A stretch of 64,000 nucleotides of DNA from Pristionchus mayeri. Lineage: Eukaryota; Nematoda; Chromadorea; Rhabditida; Neodiplogasteridae. Below are positions 11,301 through 20,956 of the stretch, one piece after another. The stretch is from assembly GCA_036245805.1 (NCBI GenBank), contig BTRK01000006.1:27091901-27155900 (forward strand), written 5' to 3'. A model generated the notes under the pieces. It saw nothing but the letters and a program-made list of their open reading frames with translations. It was not told the DNA's origin and did not search any database. The number at the start of each line of letters is the position of its first letter. Position 1 is the stretch's first letter. The translations under genes and the position numbers were made by a program.

Positions 11301-13861
11301 AACTAGACTGCGTCTGGAGCCATCGAAGGCAATGGGTGCAAAATGAGTATGATATCCGTTTTCAGCACCATCGATAACCCAACAGCTTAGAGTTTTGAGA
11401 AACGAGATTTCTGGGCGGTGCCGTAACTCGCCAAATCTACTCGATTCTTACGCAAAGGTATGCACATTTTCAATCAAAAAATAAGGTAGTAATATGTTTG
11501 AAGCATGTTTGGTCATGAATTTATAATGCATACACTCCCATGTCTTTAAGAGACCCTCCACAAGAGAACGTAACAACTGTGCAGGGGTCCACGGATGGCC
11601 AAAAATTCAATAATTCCTGTACTTTTTTTCTGAAGTGTAAGTCCGGAGTGCTGATTGACGGTCGCAATAACTAAGGCTGGGGGTCGATTTTGAAAAAGTT
11701 TCAGATACCCCCCATTTTAGGGGGCCGCAAAATTCGATATCTCAGAATGACATGGAATATAGATTTTCTGACGTATTTTCAAGCGTAGAAAACGAATTTC
11801 TGTGTTAGAACTCGAAAATATTAGAAATAAAGAAAATAACGTCGAAAAACTATATTTCACGAGATTGAAATTTTCTGAAAAATTTTGGAGCGTTATCGAT
11901 ATGATTTTCGGAATCTACATCTAAAAGTACATCTAGGGTGATTTTTTCAGAATTTAAAAAATGGGCCTTTTTTGGGAATGAGCTCCAGAACTGGTCGAAT
12001 CAGGCCAAAATCTCGAATATGACTTCACGCCATCTCGCTTTCTAAGCCCATCTCGTTCATCATCTATCGCCGAGATCTTGCAATCGACTAATTTAAGCAT
12101 AATCTTCATATTAGAGCCTTGAAAAACCGCAAAATCGAATAAATCGAAAATTCTTTTTTTTTCACGCCAGAAATTAGGTGGAAAAAATCGATCTCACAGA
12201 ATTATATGAAATACACATTTTCTGTCGTATTTTGGGCCGTAGGAACCTATTGTTCAAACTAGAGCTCGTGAAAATGCGAAATTAATAAGTTATCATTAAA
12301 AATCTTTGGAGTTCTAGCAAAAAAATTGAAAAGACAAAATTTTTGAATTTATATTTTTTTGGCAGATACAACAATTCAAACATTAAGGTATTCCATATAT
12401 ATGAAATATAAAAATGGTTTAAGACATTTGAACGCCTCGATGGGCTTAGAAAGCGACATAGCGTGAAGTCATATTCGAGATTTTGGCCTGATTCGACCAG
12501 TTCTGGAGCTCATTCCCCAAAAAAGGGCCATTTTTTAAATTCTGAAAAAAATCACCCTAGATGTACTTTTAGATGTAGATTCCGAAAATCATATCGATAA
12601 CACTCCGAAATTTTTCAGAAAATTTCAATCTCGTGAAATATAGTCAAAAAATGAGTTTTTCGACGTTATTTTCTTTATTTCAAATTTTTTCGAGTTCTAA
12701 CACAGAAATTCGTTTTCTACGCTTGAAAATACGTCAGAAAATCTATATTCCATGTCATTCTGAGATATCGAATTTTTCGGCCCCCTAAAATGGGGTATCT
12801 GAAACTTTTTCAAAATCGACCCCCAGCCTTAGTTATTGCCGCCATCAATCAGCACTCGGGACCTACACTTCAGAAAAAAAGTACAGGAATTATTGAATTT
12901 TTGGCCATCCGTGGACCTGTTACGTTCTCTCATGGAGGGTCTCTTTAAAAAAAACCCGCTATGCGTAAGGAAAAAAAATTAAAACTTTCTGGGTAAGCTT
13001 TCTGCGATCCATAAAGCGCACGCCGAAATACTCGCCACAAACGCCAATCAGATGATTTGAAGGATCCGGATTAAATTGAGCTGCATGAATTTAATGAGAT
13101 TTGGAGATAGATGGATAAACCTGAGAACAGTTGGGACCGGAGCAAAGTGGAAGGAACGGAGATTGTCGCAGTTGGTCCATTCGTACGAGGATCATAGAAG
13201 TAGAGTGCATCGCGTCCTCCACATCGAGTCACCAATACTTCGCCCGAACGCATCTCAACTGTATCATCTTTGTCAAGCATTAGAGAACGCTTACGTTTAC
13301 AGAGATGTCGTGAGCAGCATGATTTCCCTGCATTCCGTATATCTGTTCTCCAGTGGCTACATCACTTGCCACAAAGAATTTGTCATTTCCCGCAGAGTAA
13401 ACCACTTTCGAACTAAAGAAAAGGGATTTAATAAACGATGAATCCACATTCAACCAACTCAAGATCAAAAGCTAGTGCGAAGATGTTCGAGAAATGTTTT
13501 CGTCCCATCTTCCCTCGCATCTTCGGTTCTCTACTATAGAGAAGTTCGTCTGTTGCCCAGATTACAATTCTCCTGTCATCACCACCTGGACGAAGCTTAA
13601 GAGGACTAAAGAACCAATTGTTACCTGAGGCAACCAATTCTTCATTTGGAGAAAATTCGATTGCATTCACACATCCGTAATGGCCAATCACATCTTTTTG
13701 GTAAACTCGACATTCGTCGAACTACAGCAAATTATTTAGTCATCGCACCCCTAACGGCATTCTACTCACATTCTCAATGTTGAAGCCAAGATAGCGTGGA
13801 GATTGAGTAGCCGCAGTAGGTTTCGATACGAGAACAGACTCTCTCGTGGATGTTCCCAAAC
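2380..13861 (-). CDS. DCAF5: DCAF5-like WD40 protein (12 exons, both ends incomplete)
   Basis: DCAF5 proteins are WD40 substrate receptors of the CUL4-DDB1 ubiquitin ligase. Exons in coding order: 13770-13861, 13625-13721, 13459-13585, 13295-13412, 13121-13253, 12999-13080, 3273-3384, 3132-3222, 2939-3064, 2818-2852, 2529-2642, 2380-2462. Phases agree at every junction. The product (about 400 residues) follows the family: GHYGCVNAIEFS, GGDDRR.VIW, KHFSNIFALAFD, YSAGND, VTGSDDFNIYGW, GHRSIVNH, CGVEKIIKVWS. The last exon is acidic then basic (GRRRKKKTDE), the start of the non-WD tail. Intron 6 is 9.6 kb and full of palindromes; the other introns are mostly about 40-220 nt. The junction 12999/3384 needs a GC-AG intron. 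A first exon with ATG at 14137 is possible (CGYFLSQRSLG resembles the family N-terminus) but its donor is unclear. The C-terminal tail is not found and probably lies beyond 2380. Confidence 0.88.
3520..3725. repeat. Dispersed repeat, inverted relative at 27990-28285
   Basis: This segment (TCGACATTCGCAAAATCTGA, then CAATTTCCTGATTTCCTGAG, ending near TCTAATGTCGATGAACA) recurs reverse-complemented in TTC17 intron 9 at about 27990-28285. The two copies differ by internal indels. No terminal repeats or ORF are evident. It sits in intron 6 of DCAF5. Confidence 0.7.
3823..3939. repeat. Near-perfect GC-rich hairpin
   Basis: Two arms of about 50 bases, rich in GCGCCGC and CTTCGCGAAAGTGGCGCG, pair around a short AT-rich loop (TTATTTAATTA). 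Degenerate pieces of the same sequence occur at 3735-3800 and 5690-5790. The arms show almost no divergence, which suggests a recent origin or ongoing arm correction. It lies in DCAF5 intron 6. Confidence 0.85.
4042..5173. repeat. Direct repeat pair about 1 kb apart
   Basis: A block of about 110 bases (4042-4152; contains GCCATCGGCTATTCGATGGA and TTTTGTCCTCGTCCG) is repeated in the same orientation at 5053-5173 with a few differences. Between them, 4230-4660 is partly self-complementary (GATGTCAGAATCAAGAG pairs with CTCTTGATTTTGACATC). The layout could be a duplication or a small LTR-like unit, but no coding region, primer site or polypurine tract is visible. Confidence 0.65.
5174..5939. other. 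Intronic sequence, no gene seen
   Basis: AT-rich intronic DNA of DCAF5 with a degenerate piece of the GC-rich hairpin family around 5690-5790. The 123-codon minus-strand open frame at 5565-5936 overlaps that repeat and has no recognisable protein content, so it is treated as chance. Confidence 0.6.
5940..6765. repeat. Foldback element of about 0.8 kb
   Basis: Left arm 5940-6290 and right arm about 6400-6765 are inverted copies: CTCCCAAAGTATTATTTTGC on the left matches GCAAAATAAGACTTTGGGGG on the right, and ATTTTCAACAGA / TCTGTTGAAAAT flank the centre near 6345. Divergence between the arms is a few per cent by eye. It is non-coding; the ORFs in it are strand-symmetric shadows. Confidence 0.85.
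6766..7289. other. Intronic sequence with short direct repeat
   Basis: The string AAAAATAACGAGAAAACGGG occurs near 6970 and, with one change, near 6800, a direct repeat about 165 bases apart. Nothing coding is recognisable. It lies in DCAF5 intron 6. Confidence 0.5.
7290..9370. repeat. Foldback element of about 2.1 kb, family C
   Basis: A long imperfect palindrome. Outer arms pair at 7310-7450 and 9240-9365 (GACGAGTTGATTCATAAT versus its complement near 9335). The inner part pairs at 7918-8450 and 8600-9145, including the GATCGCGCGTTTTTTGAGAC segment, which appears twice on the right side (8630 and 8680) as a local tandem duplication. The outer arms are related to the palindrome at 21650-22110. 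No ORF of substance. Confidence 0.85.
9400..11010. repeat. Nested foldback element
   Basis: Outer arms 9400-9605 and 10800-11005 are inverted copies (TCTTTGAGAGAATTGTGC on the left, its complement near 10918 on the right). Inside the left half is a second hairpin, 9616-9860 (CTAGCAGGGTATTTATTC against its complement at 9838). The remaining spacer, 9870-10790, is AT-rich with no recognisable gene. Confidence 0.8.
11040..11208. repeat. Short hairpin MITE
   Basis: An almost perfect inverted repeat: TACTGTGAGAATAGAAAGCG at the left end pairs with the right end TTCTGTTCTCACAGTA. The centre is near 11120 (CGCGGAACGCGGAGGAAAAA against GTTCCGCG). It starts and ends with TA, which would suit a Tc1/mariner-type insertion. 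The 85-codon open frame across it is an artefact of the palindrome. Confidence 0.8.
11550..12943. mobile_element. TTAA-flanked foldback element, family B copy 1
   Basis: A 1.39-kb palindrome with termini GAGACC...GGTCTC, flanked by TTAA on the left (11546-11549) and TTTA/TTAA on the right. A second copy at 28617-30026 has the same termini and arms and exact TTAA on both sides. TTAA duplication is typical of piggyBac-type insertion, but there is no transposase ORF, so this is a non-autonomous element. It ends about 55 bases from DCAF5 exon 12999-13080. Confidence 0.82.
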
Positions 13862-14137
13862 CTAGCGATCGATTGAGCAAGTATGTAGGGATGCCGTGAG
13901 ACATCTTTTCGGAAATTCAAAATACATTTCATAAAGAACATATGAAAATACAAATAAGAAAACAAAAACATAGCGATCACGAGTCCCACGGAAACTTATT
14001 TTCCGAAGGGACGTCCCTAGGGACCGTTGGGACAGAAAGTAACCACAGAAAGAGTTGCTACATAATGTTTTTATTTCTATCTTTAGTGACTCGTGCTCTA
14101 CATATTTTCGGATGGCTCTCGAGGTAATGGTAGGCAT

Positions 14138-14567
14138 ATAAAGATTGCACTATATATATTTTTATGTTGTTAATGCTGTCAGAAAATGCTAATTCCATGA
14201 TAAGTAGTAATTAAATGTTAAATTATGAGCAAATCAACACAATTATAATTAATTAATCGAAATACGTTCAGCAGAGATGCCTGAATGATACAATTTTCAG
14301 GCTCGAAATGTTTATATTTTACAGTAGCACAGAGAATATTGCACCGTTTCTTCAGCATTTACCCATTTAGCGGACCAATTTACGGATGCGACGCTACGTT
14401 TGCCTTTTTAAAGCGGTTAACAGCGCGGTTGATTTTTTAATTAAATTAATTTTTCTAATATTTCGTGTTACCGGCACTGATTTAGAAGTCCCGACCGTTT
14501 GCACTCATAGAGGTGCCGGGGGTAGACTCCTGAGACATCGACCATACCTAAGAGTATCAGATACTCA
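14138..14567. promoter_or_regulatory. Left part of the split DCAF5/TTC17 intergenic region
   Basis: AT-rich, non-coding sequence between the presumed 5' end of the minus-strand DCAF5 gene and the left end of the Mutator-like element. Together with 20610-20956 it would form an intergenic stretch of about 0.8 kb between two divergent genes if the element were absent. No TATA box can be called with confidence; the promoter role is inferred from position. Confidence 0.4.
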
Positions 14568-14667
14568 GGCGTGTCCTGGCGCAGTCCCGGACTCGGGCAC
14601 TCATGGCATACTGTATGGCCAGAGACGACACCAAACACCGCCGAATGACTTTTTAAATATTATATTT
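14568..14667 (+). repeat. MULE left terminal inverted repeat
   Basis: About 100 bases, from GGCGTGTCCTGG to TTTTTAAATATTATATTT. It matches the reverse complement of 20499-20600 almost without change, and 14559-14567 is the 9-bp target duplication. Confidence 0.93.
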
Positions 14668-14803
14668 ATTTTTAATGTCTTTTAAAACACTTTAGTTGCT
14701 ATTCAATTTTATTTTCGAACAACATAATTAACAAAATGAAAGAAAATCAACGGAAGAACACAGATGAACAGACGACAATAAGGAAATGGTGGTGGTCTAG
14801 TCG

Positions 14804-17800
14804 TCAATCTCTTTGTAGACTCCATTTCCGCACATACACAGTATCGATCTGGCAGCAAATCTCATGGTAATAGAGACCGCAGTCCTCATTGTTGCAGGCG
14901 ACCCAGTTAATATCGTCTTCTTCTTTACCCGGCAATGGAATGGGCTCGGCCCTCTTGCATTGCACACAGACGATGTTCTCCTCTGGGTTCCGCACAGGGA
15001 AGGCAGCAGGTCGGCCCATGGCTGCTCTCCTCTTCCTCTTGATCTCTCCTCTCTGCAAATGATCTCATCAGCATAGGTTTGACAGATGGGGTTACAGTAT
15101 CCACTCTAGACAACGAGAGAGAATGTGAAAGTGAGAGGGTGGGTGAATGCTTGCCGTCTCTCTATCCAGCAGATTCGCTCCCTTCTCTCCTTGTCTCTTC
15201 TTCGGTCTCTCTCCCCTCACTGCTCCTTGATCCTTGTCGATGCCCAATCCTTCCATCACCATAAGTATACCCTCGTATGCTTCCTTCAGTCTTGTCGCAT
15301 CATCATCCTCTCTCATGCATCTTCTCACTCCATCTTCTGTTGAGTGCCTGAAAGATCGCATAGTGAAAAACTGATTTTGTCTCAATTACAATAAATATGA
15401 TGTATTTTCAGTATACCTCGAGCATCAGGCCGCGGTACTTCATCTTCTCATCATTCCTTCGATCCTCTTCTTCCTTCTCTCTCTCCCTCATCTCCCTTTC
15501 CTCCTCATCGATGTCATCGGCTTGAAACTGGGCAGGAATATCATCCTGGAAAACGATTAAGACATTCTTTCTACACTTCACTGATGATGAGTAGGATGGA
15601 GAGAGTTGACTACCTCTATCGGTTGGAGAGGGGGCATCGCATCGTAGTTATGTTCCAAATCGACGGCTTCACCAACTTCAATTCTGGCATCTTGGAGATC
15701 GGCAGGATCGGGATCATGATTGGAGGAGAGGATCGCCCAGTGGCAGTGCTTGCAATTCGTGCCAGATCGATTTCCCTCCTAGCAGTTGCACCGATATCGA
15801 CGAGGGCAGACTCCGCACCTTACAAAGTAATTATTATCATGGAGTTAGGCCAGTATAACGGAATGAAGAGAGACTCACCTCATGCAATGCAGGTTCTTCC
15901 TGTCACAGGTACAGTAGTCCTGACCGTAGTCAGTGACTTTGTACTTGGTCCCATCCTTCTTCGACGATTCGACGATCCACGTGCTCTTGTCTGGTCTGTC
16001 GATGACCGGTTCCTTCTCTCCGTAGGCTACTCCCTTCTTGTGAGCTGCCATCTGAGCTTGTAGACGGAAGACTCCGCCCACGTACTTCTTCCGATCCTGG
16101 AAATCAACACTTGATCTTTGATCTCTCTCTAAATGGTTGATCTTTGATCTCTCTCTAATGGTTGATCTTTGATCTCTCTCTAAATGGTTGATCTTTGATC
16201 TCTCTCTAAATGGTTCGGGAAAATGAGACACTTAAAGAGATTGGGACTCACAGCAATTCTGAGCTCTTCAGAGACTTCAGCAGGGAGAGCGAGGAGGAGA
16301 TGGGCAAGACGATCTACACGCGAGAGTGTATTGTCTTCGAGTACACTCATCTTCAGCTTCGAGTGGAAGGATTCGCTCACCATCGTGGTGTTGAAGGGGG
16401 CGTGCACTCTGAAAAGAAAGGTGAAAATAATTCCATTCATCAGACAATAATGCAGAGACAATTCATCAGACTATTGTCTCTGCATTACATGTACTCTCTC
16501 GCCAATCAGATGTGCGAGAGAGTGTGTGAACTGGAGAGAAGGGGAAGCTTACCTCATGAATGGTGCCCAGAGGGAATACGAGTGGAGGTATCTCTCCAGG
16601 TACTTCTTGTAGAGCTTGTCTGCGGGTAGATCGGTCTCCAGATCAGAGAGAAGGGAAGTGGCCAGACTCCAGAACTCGCTCTTCTGTATGGCTCGGGCGA
16701 TGTTCCGTGCAGATGACTCATGAACCACTGAGTATCGAAAGTGGGAAGGAGATCACGGATACTCTGGAATGAACAACAGATTCCTTCAAGAATACACTCC
16801 CGCTCACTCCCTTCATTAGATGATATCACTATTCAGTTAGTTATCACTAGGTAGAATTGACCTTGAAGAGAAGGTAGACTTCAGCATCGGTCTCCCTCTC
16901 CCATGGCTTCTCCTTCCGAGTAGAGATGAGCTTCCTCAGACTTCGTTCAGACGACAGCCAGTAGAAAGGATGCTGCTCCCCGAAGTCCCGCAGAGTTTCC
17001 TTCGCCTTTGCGACGGTGTAGCCCTGAAAGAATTTCACCCTCTTCTCTCACATAGTGCTCTAATGAGATGTTACAGTAACCCTGCAGAACAACATGAATT
17101 GAATGGATACCTGTGTGAGGATCGAATTGAGGCTGTCCTTCTGGGTCTGGTTGAGAGGGATGGCAGCAGGGTCGCACTCATGATGGACATGGTCAAGGCA
17201 GGCACGGACGGTGACGACTCCTCCTTCTCCGATCGATACCTGAATACGTCAAGGAATCATCTCTCCATTCGCAATAGGTCAGTGTGAGAATGAGCACCGG
17301 ATAAAAGCTAGCAGGCATCTCAAGAAACTCACATTAAGAAATGCCGAGCAGTGACTCTGAGTCCTCTTCGAGATTCGATTCAGCTGTGAGTCCTCCTTCG
17401 TTCGGCTCTTGTTTCCTCTCGAGCACCAGTAGTACTGACGGGCGCCCTTGTTGCTGTCCTTAGTGAAGGACGCCATGGAGAGAGTCTCCACTCGGTGCTT
17501 CCACTTCTGAAAGCGAAAGCGATTACTCCTGTCCTACCGTACCCCATCCCCCTACAGTATCCCTCTCCTACCGTATCCTTCTCCTACCGTATCCCATACC
17601 CTACAGTATCCTTGCAACGACCGTGCTCACCTCCATCTCCTCCATTGTCTCGAAGTTCCTCTCGATCACTTCGAATTCTCCGGCCTCAGAGTGATCCATT
17701 CGGCAGTGCTCAGCCAGCTCTTCCCTCGATCTCAGTCCGTCCACAGCACATTCTTCCACAGGACAACGAACGTTAGTGGCTGCACCCTAAATATGACAAA

Positions 17801-18505
17801 GTACCATACTGTATAGTATCTATCCTTCATTTCAGATACGTAACTGACTACACGGTCGAGCGACGAGAGAGTGTGGGAAAGGGAGAGACCATCATTCAAA
17901 TTACGAAATCTACTGGCTAGTGTTTAGAAAATGAACTCACCAGTTTGTCCTCCTTGTGAAACCTGCTGACGTGCTTACGGAGAGACTCCTTCGAGGCAAA
18001 TCGCTTCTCGCAAGCAGGACACACTTCAGGCAGATTCGTCTCGTCCTTCAGTCGAGCCGCCCCCTTCTCCTCCCTTCTCTTCTTCCTCAGGCCATCGATT
18101 GCTTCGGCAGTGAAGCCATGCTCCGTCTACAAAGCAATAACATGAAGTGATAAGGGTTGGCTTCCCAGCCAAACCATGACTATCTCTCCCACAGTATTCC
18201 TACCGTAACCCTCCCATAGTGTTCCTACTGTAACCTTCCTTCGATATAAGTAACGTTTCCCTCACCACAGTGTTCCTACCGTAACCTTCCTTCAATATAA
18301 GTTCCGTACTCATCCTACATTATGCCTACAGTAACCCTCCCAACAACTCTCCCAACAGCGTCACTGTCATATCAGTCAACAAAATTAAGCCGTAACTCAC
18401 TTGTAAATGGCGATCCAGATTCCCGATCCTAGTTGTCTCGTAGTTGCAGACATCGCCGGAGGGCTTGAGCTCGGTGCAGATGTGAGTGGCAGCAGTTTGA
18501 CTCAT
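14804..18505 (-). pseudogene. Mutator-like transposase, probably inactivated
   Basis: Exons in coding order: 18401-18505, 17941-18126, 17631-17786, 17333-17506, 17111-17239, 16862-17023, 16553-16763, 16252-16408, 15879-16096, 15614-15818, 15417-15545, about 15221-15347, 14804-15052. The product begins with three C2H2 zinc fingers (one is CPACEKRFASKESLRKHVSRFH without its last residue range shown in full here; key residues C..C and H...H at exon 2), then a FLYWCH/WRKY-like segment (QYYWCSRGNKSR), a degenerate MULE core (YLLFKSIRDLLPTFDTQWFM), a C-terminal MULE part (NTTMVSESFHSKLK), a SWIM zinc finger (YCTCDRKNLHCMRCGVCP) and a final Cys-rich PHD-like finger (VCVQC...NWVACNNEDCGLYYH). Two breaks are seen: the frame shifts inside exon 16553-16763 right after WFMS, and an in-frame TAG lies at 15779-15781 next to the SWIM cysteines. 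The minus-strand start ATG at 18503-18505 was chosen because the first finger follows directly; an upstream ATG at 18539-18541 is also open. Confidence 0.82.
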
Positions 18506-18541
18506 CGTAGGACGATAGAGAGCCTGCCCGGAGGGGCTCAC

Positions 18542-19193
18542 TTATAAAGGCCACTAACGACCCACGCCCTAACGCTAATCTCCCAGTGGATGTAGATTGT
18601 CTTTTGCAAACTTCCTCCCCGTCAAAATTAACACTTCCAGTGGCTGCCCATTCTTCATCCGACGACTTCAGATCCCGATTTTTTTCAGAAATGTGGAATA
18701 GAGGGCATACAATTAGCTGGCTTTTAAATAGGGCACTTAAAATTATCATAAATTTGTTATTCGATCGATATTCCATCTTCAGATCTCGACAAATTCAGGA
18801 ATCGTATCACAAAAATGGAAGGCACAGCTTACAGTAACTTTCTTGAATCGAGATAGATCTTCTCAGCATACATTTTAATGATTTCAGTTCAGGATTATAC
18901 TGTAAAATTAATACAAATAACAACATTCGTAGCAAAGATCAAAGATCACTTCTCCAAAAACAATCCATGAGAAATCCCCTTCATGTGTAACCTGCTCTGG
19001 TCGTGTATTCTTTCCTCAACATAAGAAATCATTCCTATCCACCAGGCTAATTCAGCAGATAGATGCGTGGTAGATCACGAAGATTAGGAAAGGCTGAAAT
19101 CGATAATGGTAATAGTCTCTATTCAATCTGAGAGTACTGCATATTCTATGCTGTCTATTCAGTGTTCAACATTATCCCTTCAAACAATCCCTC
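18542..19193. other. MULE 5' flank, no gene
   Basis: Non-coding sequence between the transposase start and the LINE insertion. It would hold the transposase promoter and 5' untranslated region. Nothing else is recognisable. Confidence 0.5.
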
Positions 19194-19207
19194 ATCCCAT
19201 GCAATAT

Positions 19208-20098
19208 CATATCATATTTATCCAAGAATCAAGGTCTGGGCCTGTTGGACTATACAGTTCTTCCATGCAATATGATCATCGATGCAAATTCTGCTCCATA
19301 CGGCTCCTAGTCGTTGAACAAATTCGTCCCTCCATCGAGTTTTGGGCCTTCCTATAGGTCGATGTCGGTTGTAGGGGCTCCACTCCAATACACGTTTAGC
19401 CCATCGGTCATCGCTGAGAGACGAGAGCCTCTGCGCCCAGCTCCATTTCCTGTGCATAGCCTGAACTCTGATATCCGGAATTGGAACTTTTTGGGACAGC
19501 CATTCATTCGTTCTTCTGTCTATTCTCGATACTCCGCACATTTTTCTCATCATGTTTCGCTGTGCAACTATGAGCCGATTCTTCAATTTCTTCGTTAGAC
19601 TCCACAATTCACATCCGTATAATAGAGCAGGTACTACGCACATTCTGTAGACTCGGCACTTGAAGCCCATTTCAACTCTTCTGTTGGTCAGGAAATCATA
19701 GAATCGATTGAAGCCTCTCCATGCACTCCCTATTCTTCTATTGATCTCCATAATTAAATCCTGATCAAATGAAATTCTGATTCCAAGGTAGACAAAGGAA
19801 TCAACGTATTCAAGCGTTTGTTGATCAGCATAGAGCGCTGATTTGCCTCGGGTGCTCATAACTACTGTCTTCTTCTTGTTTATGATTAGCCCAACTTTCT
19901 TACTGGCTTGGCAAAGGTCATCGATCATTCTTTGAGCTTCTTTTGGGGAATGAGTAATTAGAACTACATCATCGGCATATCTTAGATGATTCAGTCTTCT
20001 TCCGTTAACTCTTATTCCACACTCCTCCCATTCCATCTTCTTCAAACATTCTTCCAGAACAGCATTGAAAAGATGCGGTGACAGCGGGTCCCCCTGCC
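19208..20098 (-). mobile_element. 5'-truncated RTE-type LINE nested in the MULE
   Basis: The minus-strand frame ending at 19218 encodes the C-terminal half of a non-LTR reverse transcriptase: GDPLSPHLFNAVLE, the catalytic YADD (LRYADDVVLITH), KTVVMS, then the thumb and tail region with WRGFNRFYDFL, LLYGCELWSL and GRPKTRWRDEF, which are typical of RTE/BovB-like elements. It is flanked by a perfect 14-bp target duplication, ATCCCATGCAATAT (19194-19207 and 20099-20112). The 3' end is a short ATATG-type repeat tail. The codons MGW at the 5' end of the open frame come from the target site, not the element. The endonuclease and N-terminal reverse transcriptase are missing, so this is a dead-on-arrival copy. 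Confidence 0.93.
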
Positions 20099-20112
20099 AT
20101 CCCATGCAATAT

Positions 20113-20498
20113 TTATCAAATTTACTTTATCCACAAATTCAATAAACAACTTATATGTGCTTTATTATTAATAAAAACACGGAATTTTGCGTACACACAA
20201 AACCAAGACCCCGCCCACTACACCACCGCCAGGTTGCGGCATGGTGCGCGCACCTGGCCGCCACACACAAGACCGGAGCCGGAAAAAAGTCATTGCAGAA
20301 ACCCTGATATCGATTGAAAATATCGATTGATTTTTGGTCCTATGCCGAAATCCCTTGCGCAAAGTTAATGGATACGGTAACATTCAAAAATTTAATTATT
20401 CCCACGGTGGTGTACACAAAAGTCGGCGCGTGCGTTTGGGGGTCTGTAAGTCGTTTCGTCAACCTGCAATTCGGACCGTGAAATGCCGTGAAAAATAC
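20113..20498. other. MULE internal sequence beside right TIR
   Basis: Non-coding, with a small ATCGATTGAAAATATCGATT palindrome near 20310. No gene is seen. Confidence 0.5.
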
Positions 20499-20600
20499 AA
20501 ATATAATATTTAAAAAGTCATTCGGCGGTGTTTGGTGTCGTCTCTGGCCATACAGTATGCCATGAGTGTCCGAGTCCGGGACTGCGCCAGGACACGCCCC
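20499..20600 (-). repeat. MULE right terminal inverted repeat
   Basis: Reverse complement of the left TIR (14568-14667) with two extra terminal bases and isolated substitutions. It is followed by the 9-bp target duplication AGATACTCA at 20601-20609. Confidence 0.93.
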
Positions 20601-20609
20601 AGATACTCA

Positions 20610-20956
20610 TGCATTTTCCTGAACCTCAGCGAAACCAAGAAGTGCTTATACCTAAATAGCTAAATACTTTCACCCCGCAATGAATCCAAACGTAAATAGT
20701 GCCAGTGCGCCATAGCGTCAAGTACAAATATATAGCAATATGTCATCTAAAGGCTATAAATTCTGGGCTTCTATAGTAGAAATGAGTGCCATCGTATTAT
20801 TCTGCTGCCTGATTGTTCGATTAGATATGATAAAACACCCTTGTTTCGTATATATTATGCATAGTTATTTGATATCGTTGGAAACGAAGATGACCTTGAC
20901 CTAGATTGCCCCCGAAATTCAGTAAAAGTGGCGTTCCATTTGCGTACAAAATCGGG
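20610..20956. promoter_or_regulatory. TTC17 upstream region
   Basis: Non-coding sequence between the MULE right end and the TTC17 start codon. AAATTCAG at about 20922 could serve as a 3' splice site (for a 5'UTR intron or a trans-spliced leader). No TATA box is certain. The regulatory role is inferred from position only. Confidence 0.4.

Larger units (their letters stand above)
14568..20600 (-). mobile_element. Mutator-like DNA transposon (MULE), 6.03 kb
   Basis: Ends begin GGCGTGTCCTGGCGCAGTCC (left) and, reverse-complemented, GGGGCGTGTCCTGG (right). They form TIRs of about 100 bases with very few differences. Both sides carry the same 9-bp target duplication, AGATACTCA (14559-14567 and 20601-20609), which is the hallmark of Mutator-type insertion. 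Inside are one multi-exon minus-strand transposase-like gene and a later LINE insertion (19208-20098). The element separates the head-to-head DCAF5 and TTC17 genes. The conserved TIRs and perfect TSD suggest a fairly young insertion, while the transposase gene appears disrupted. Confidence 0.93.
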
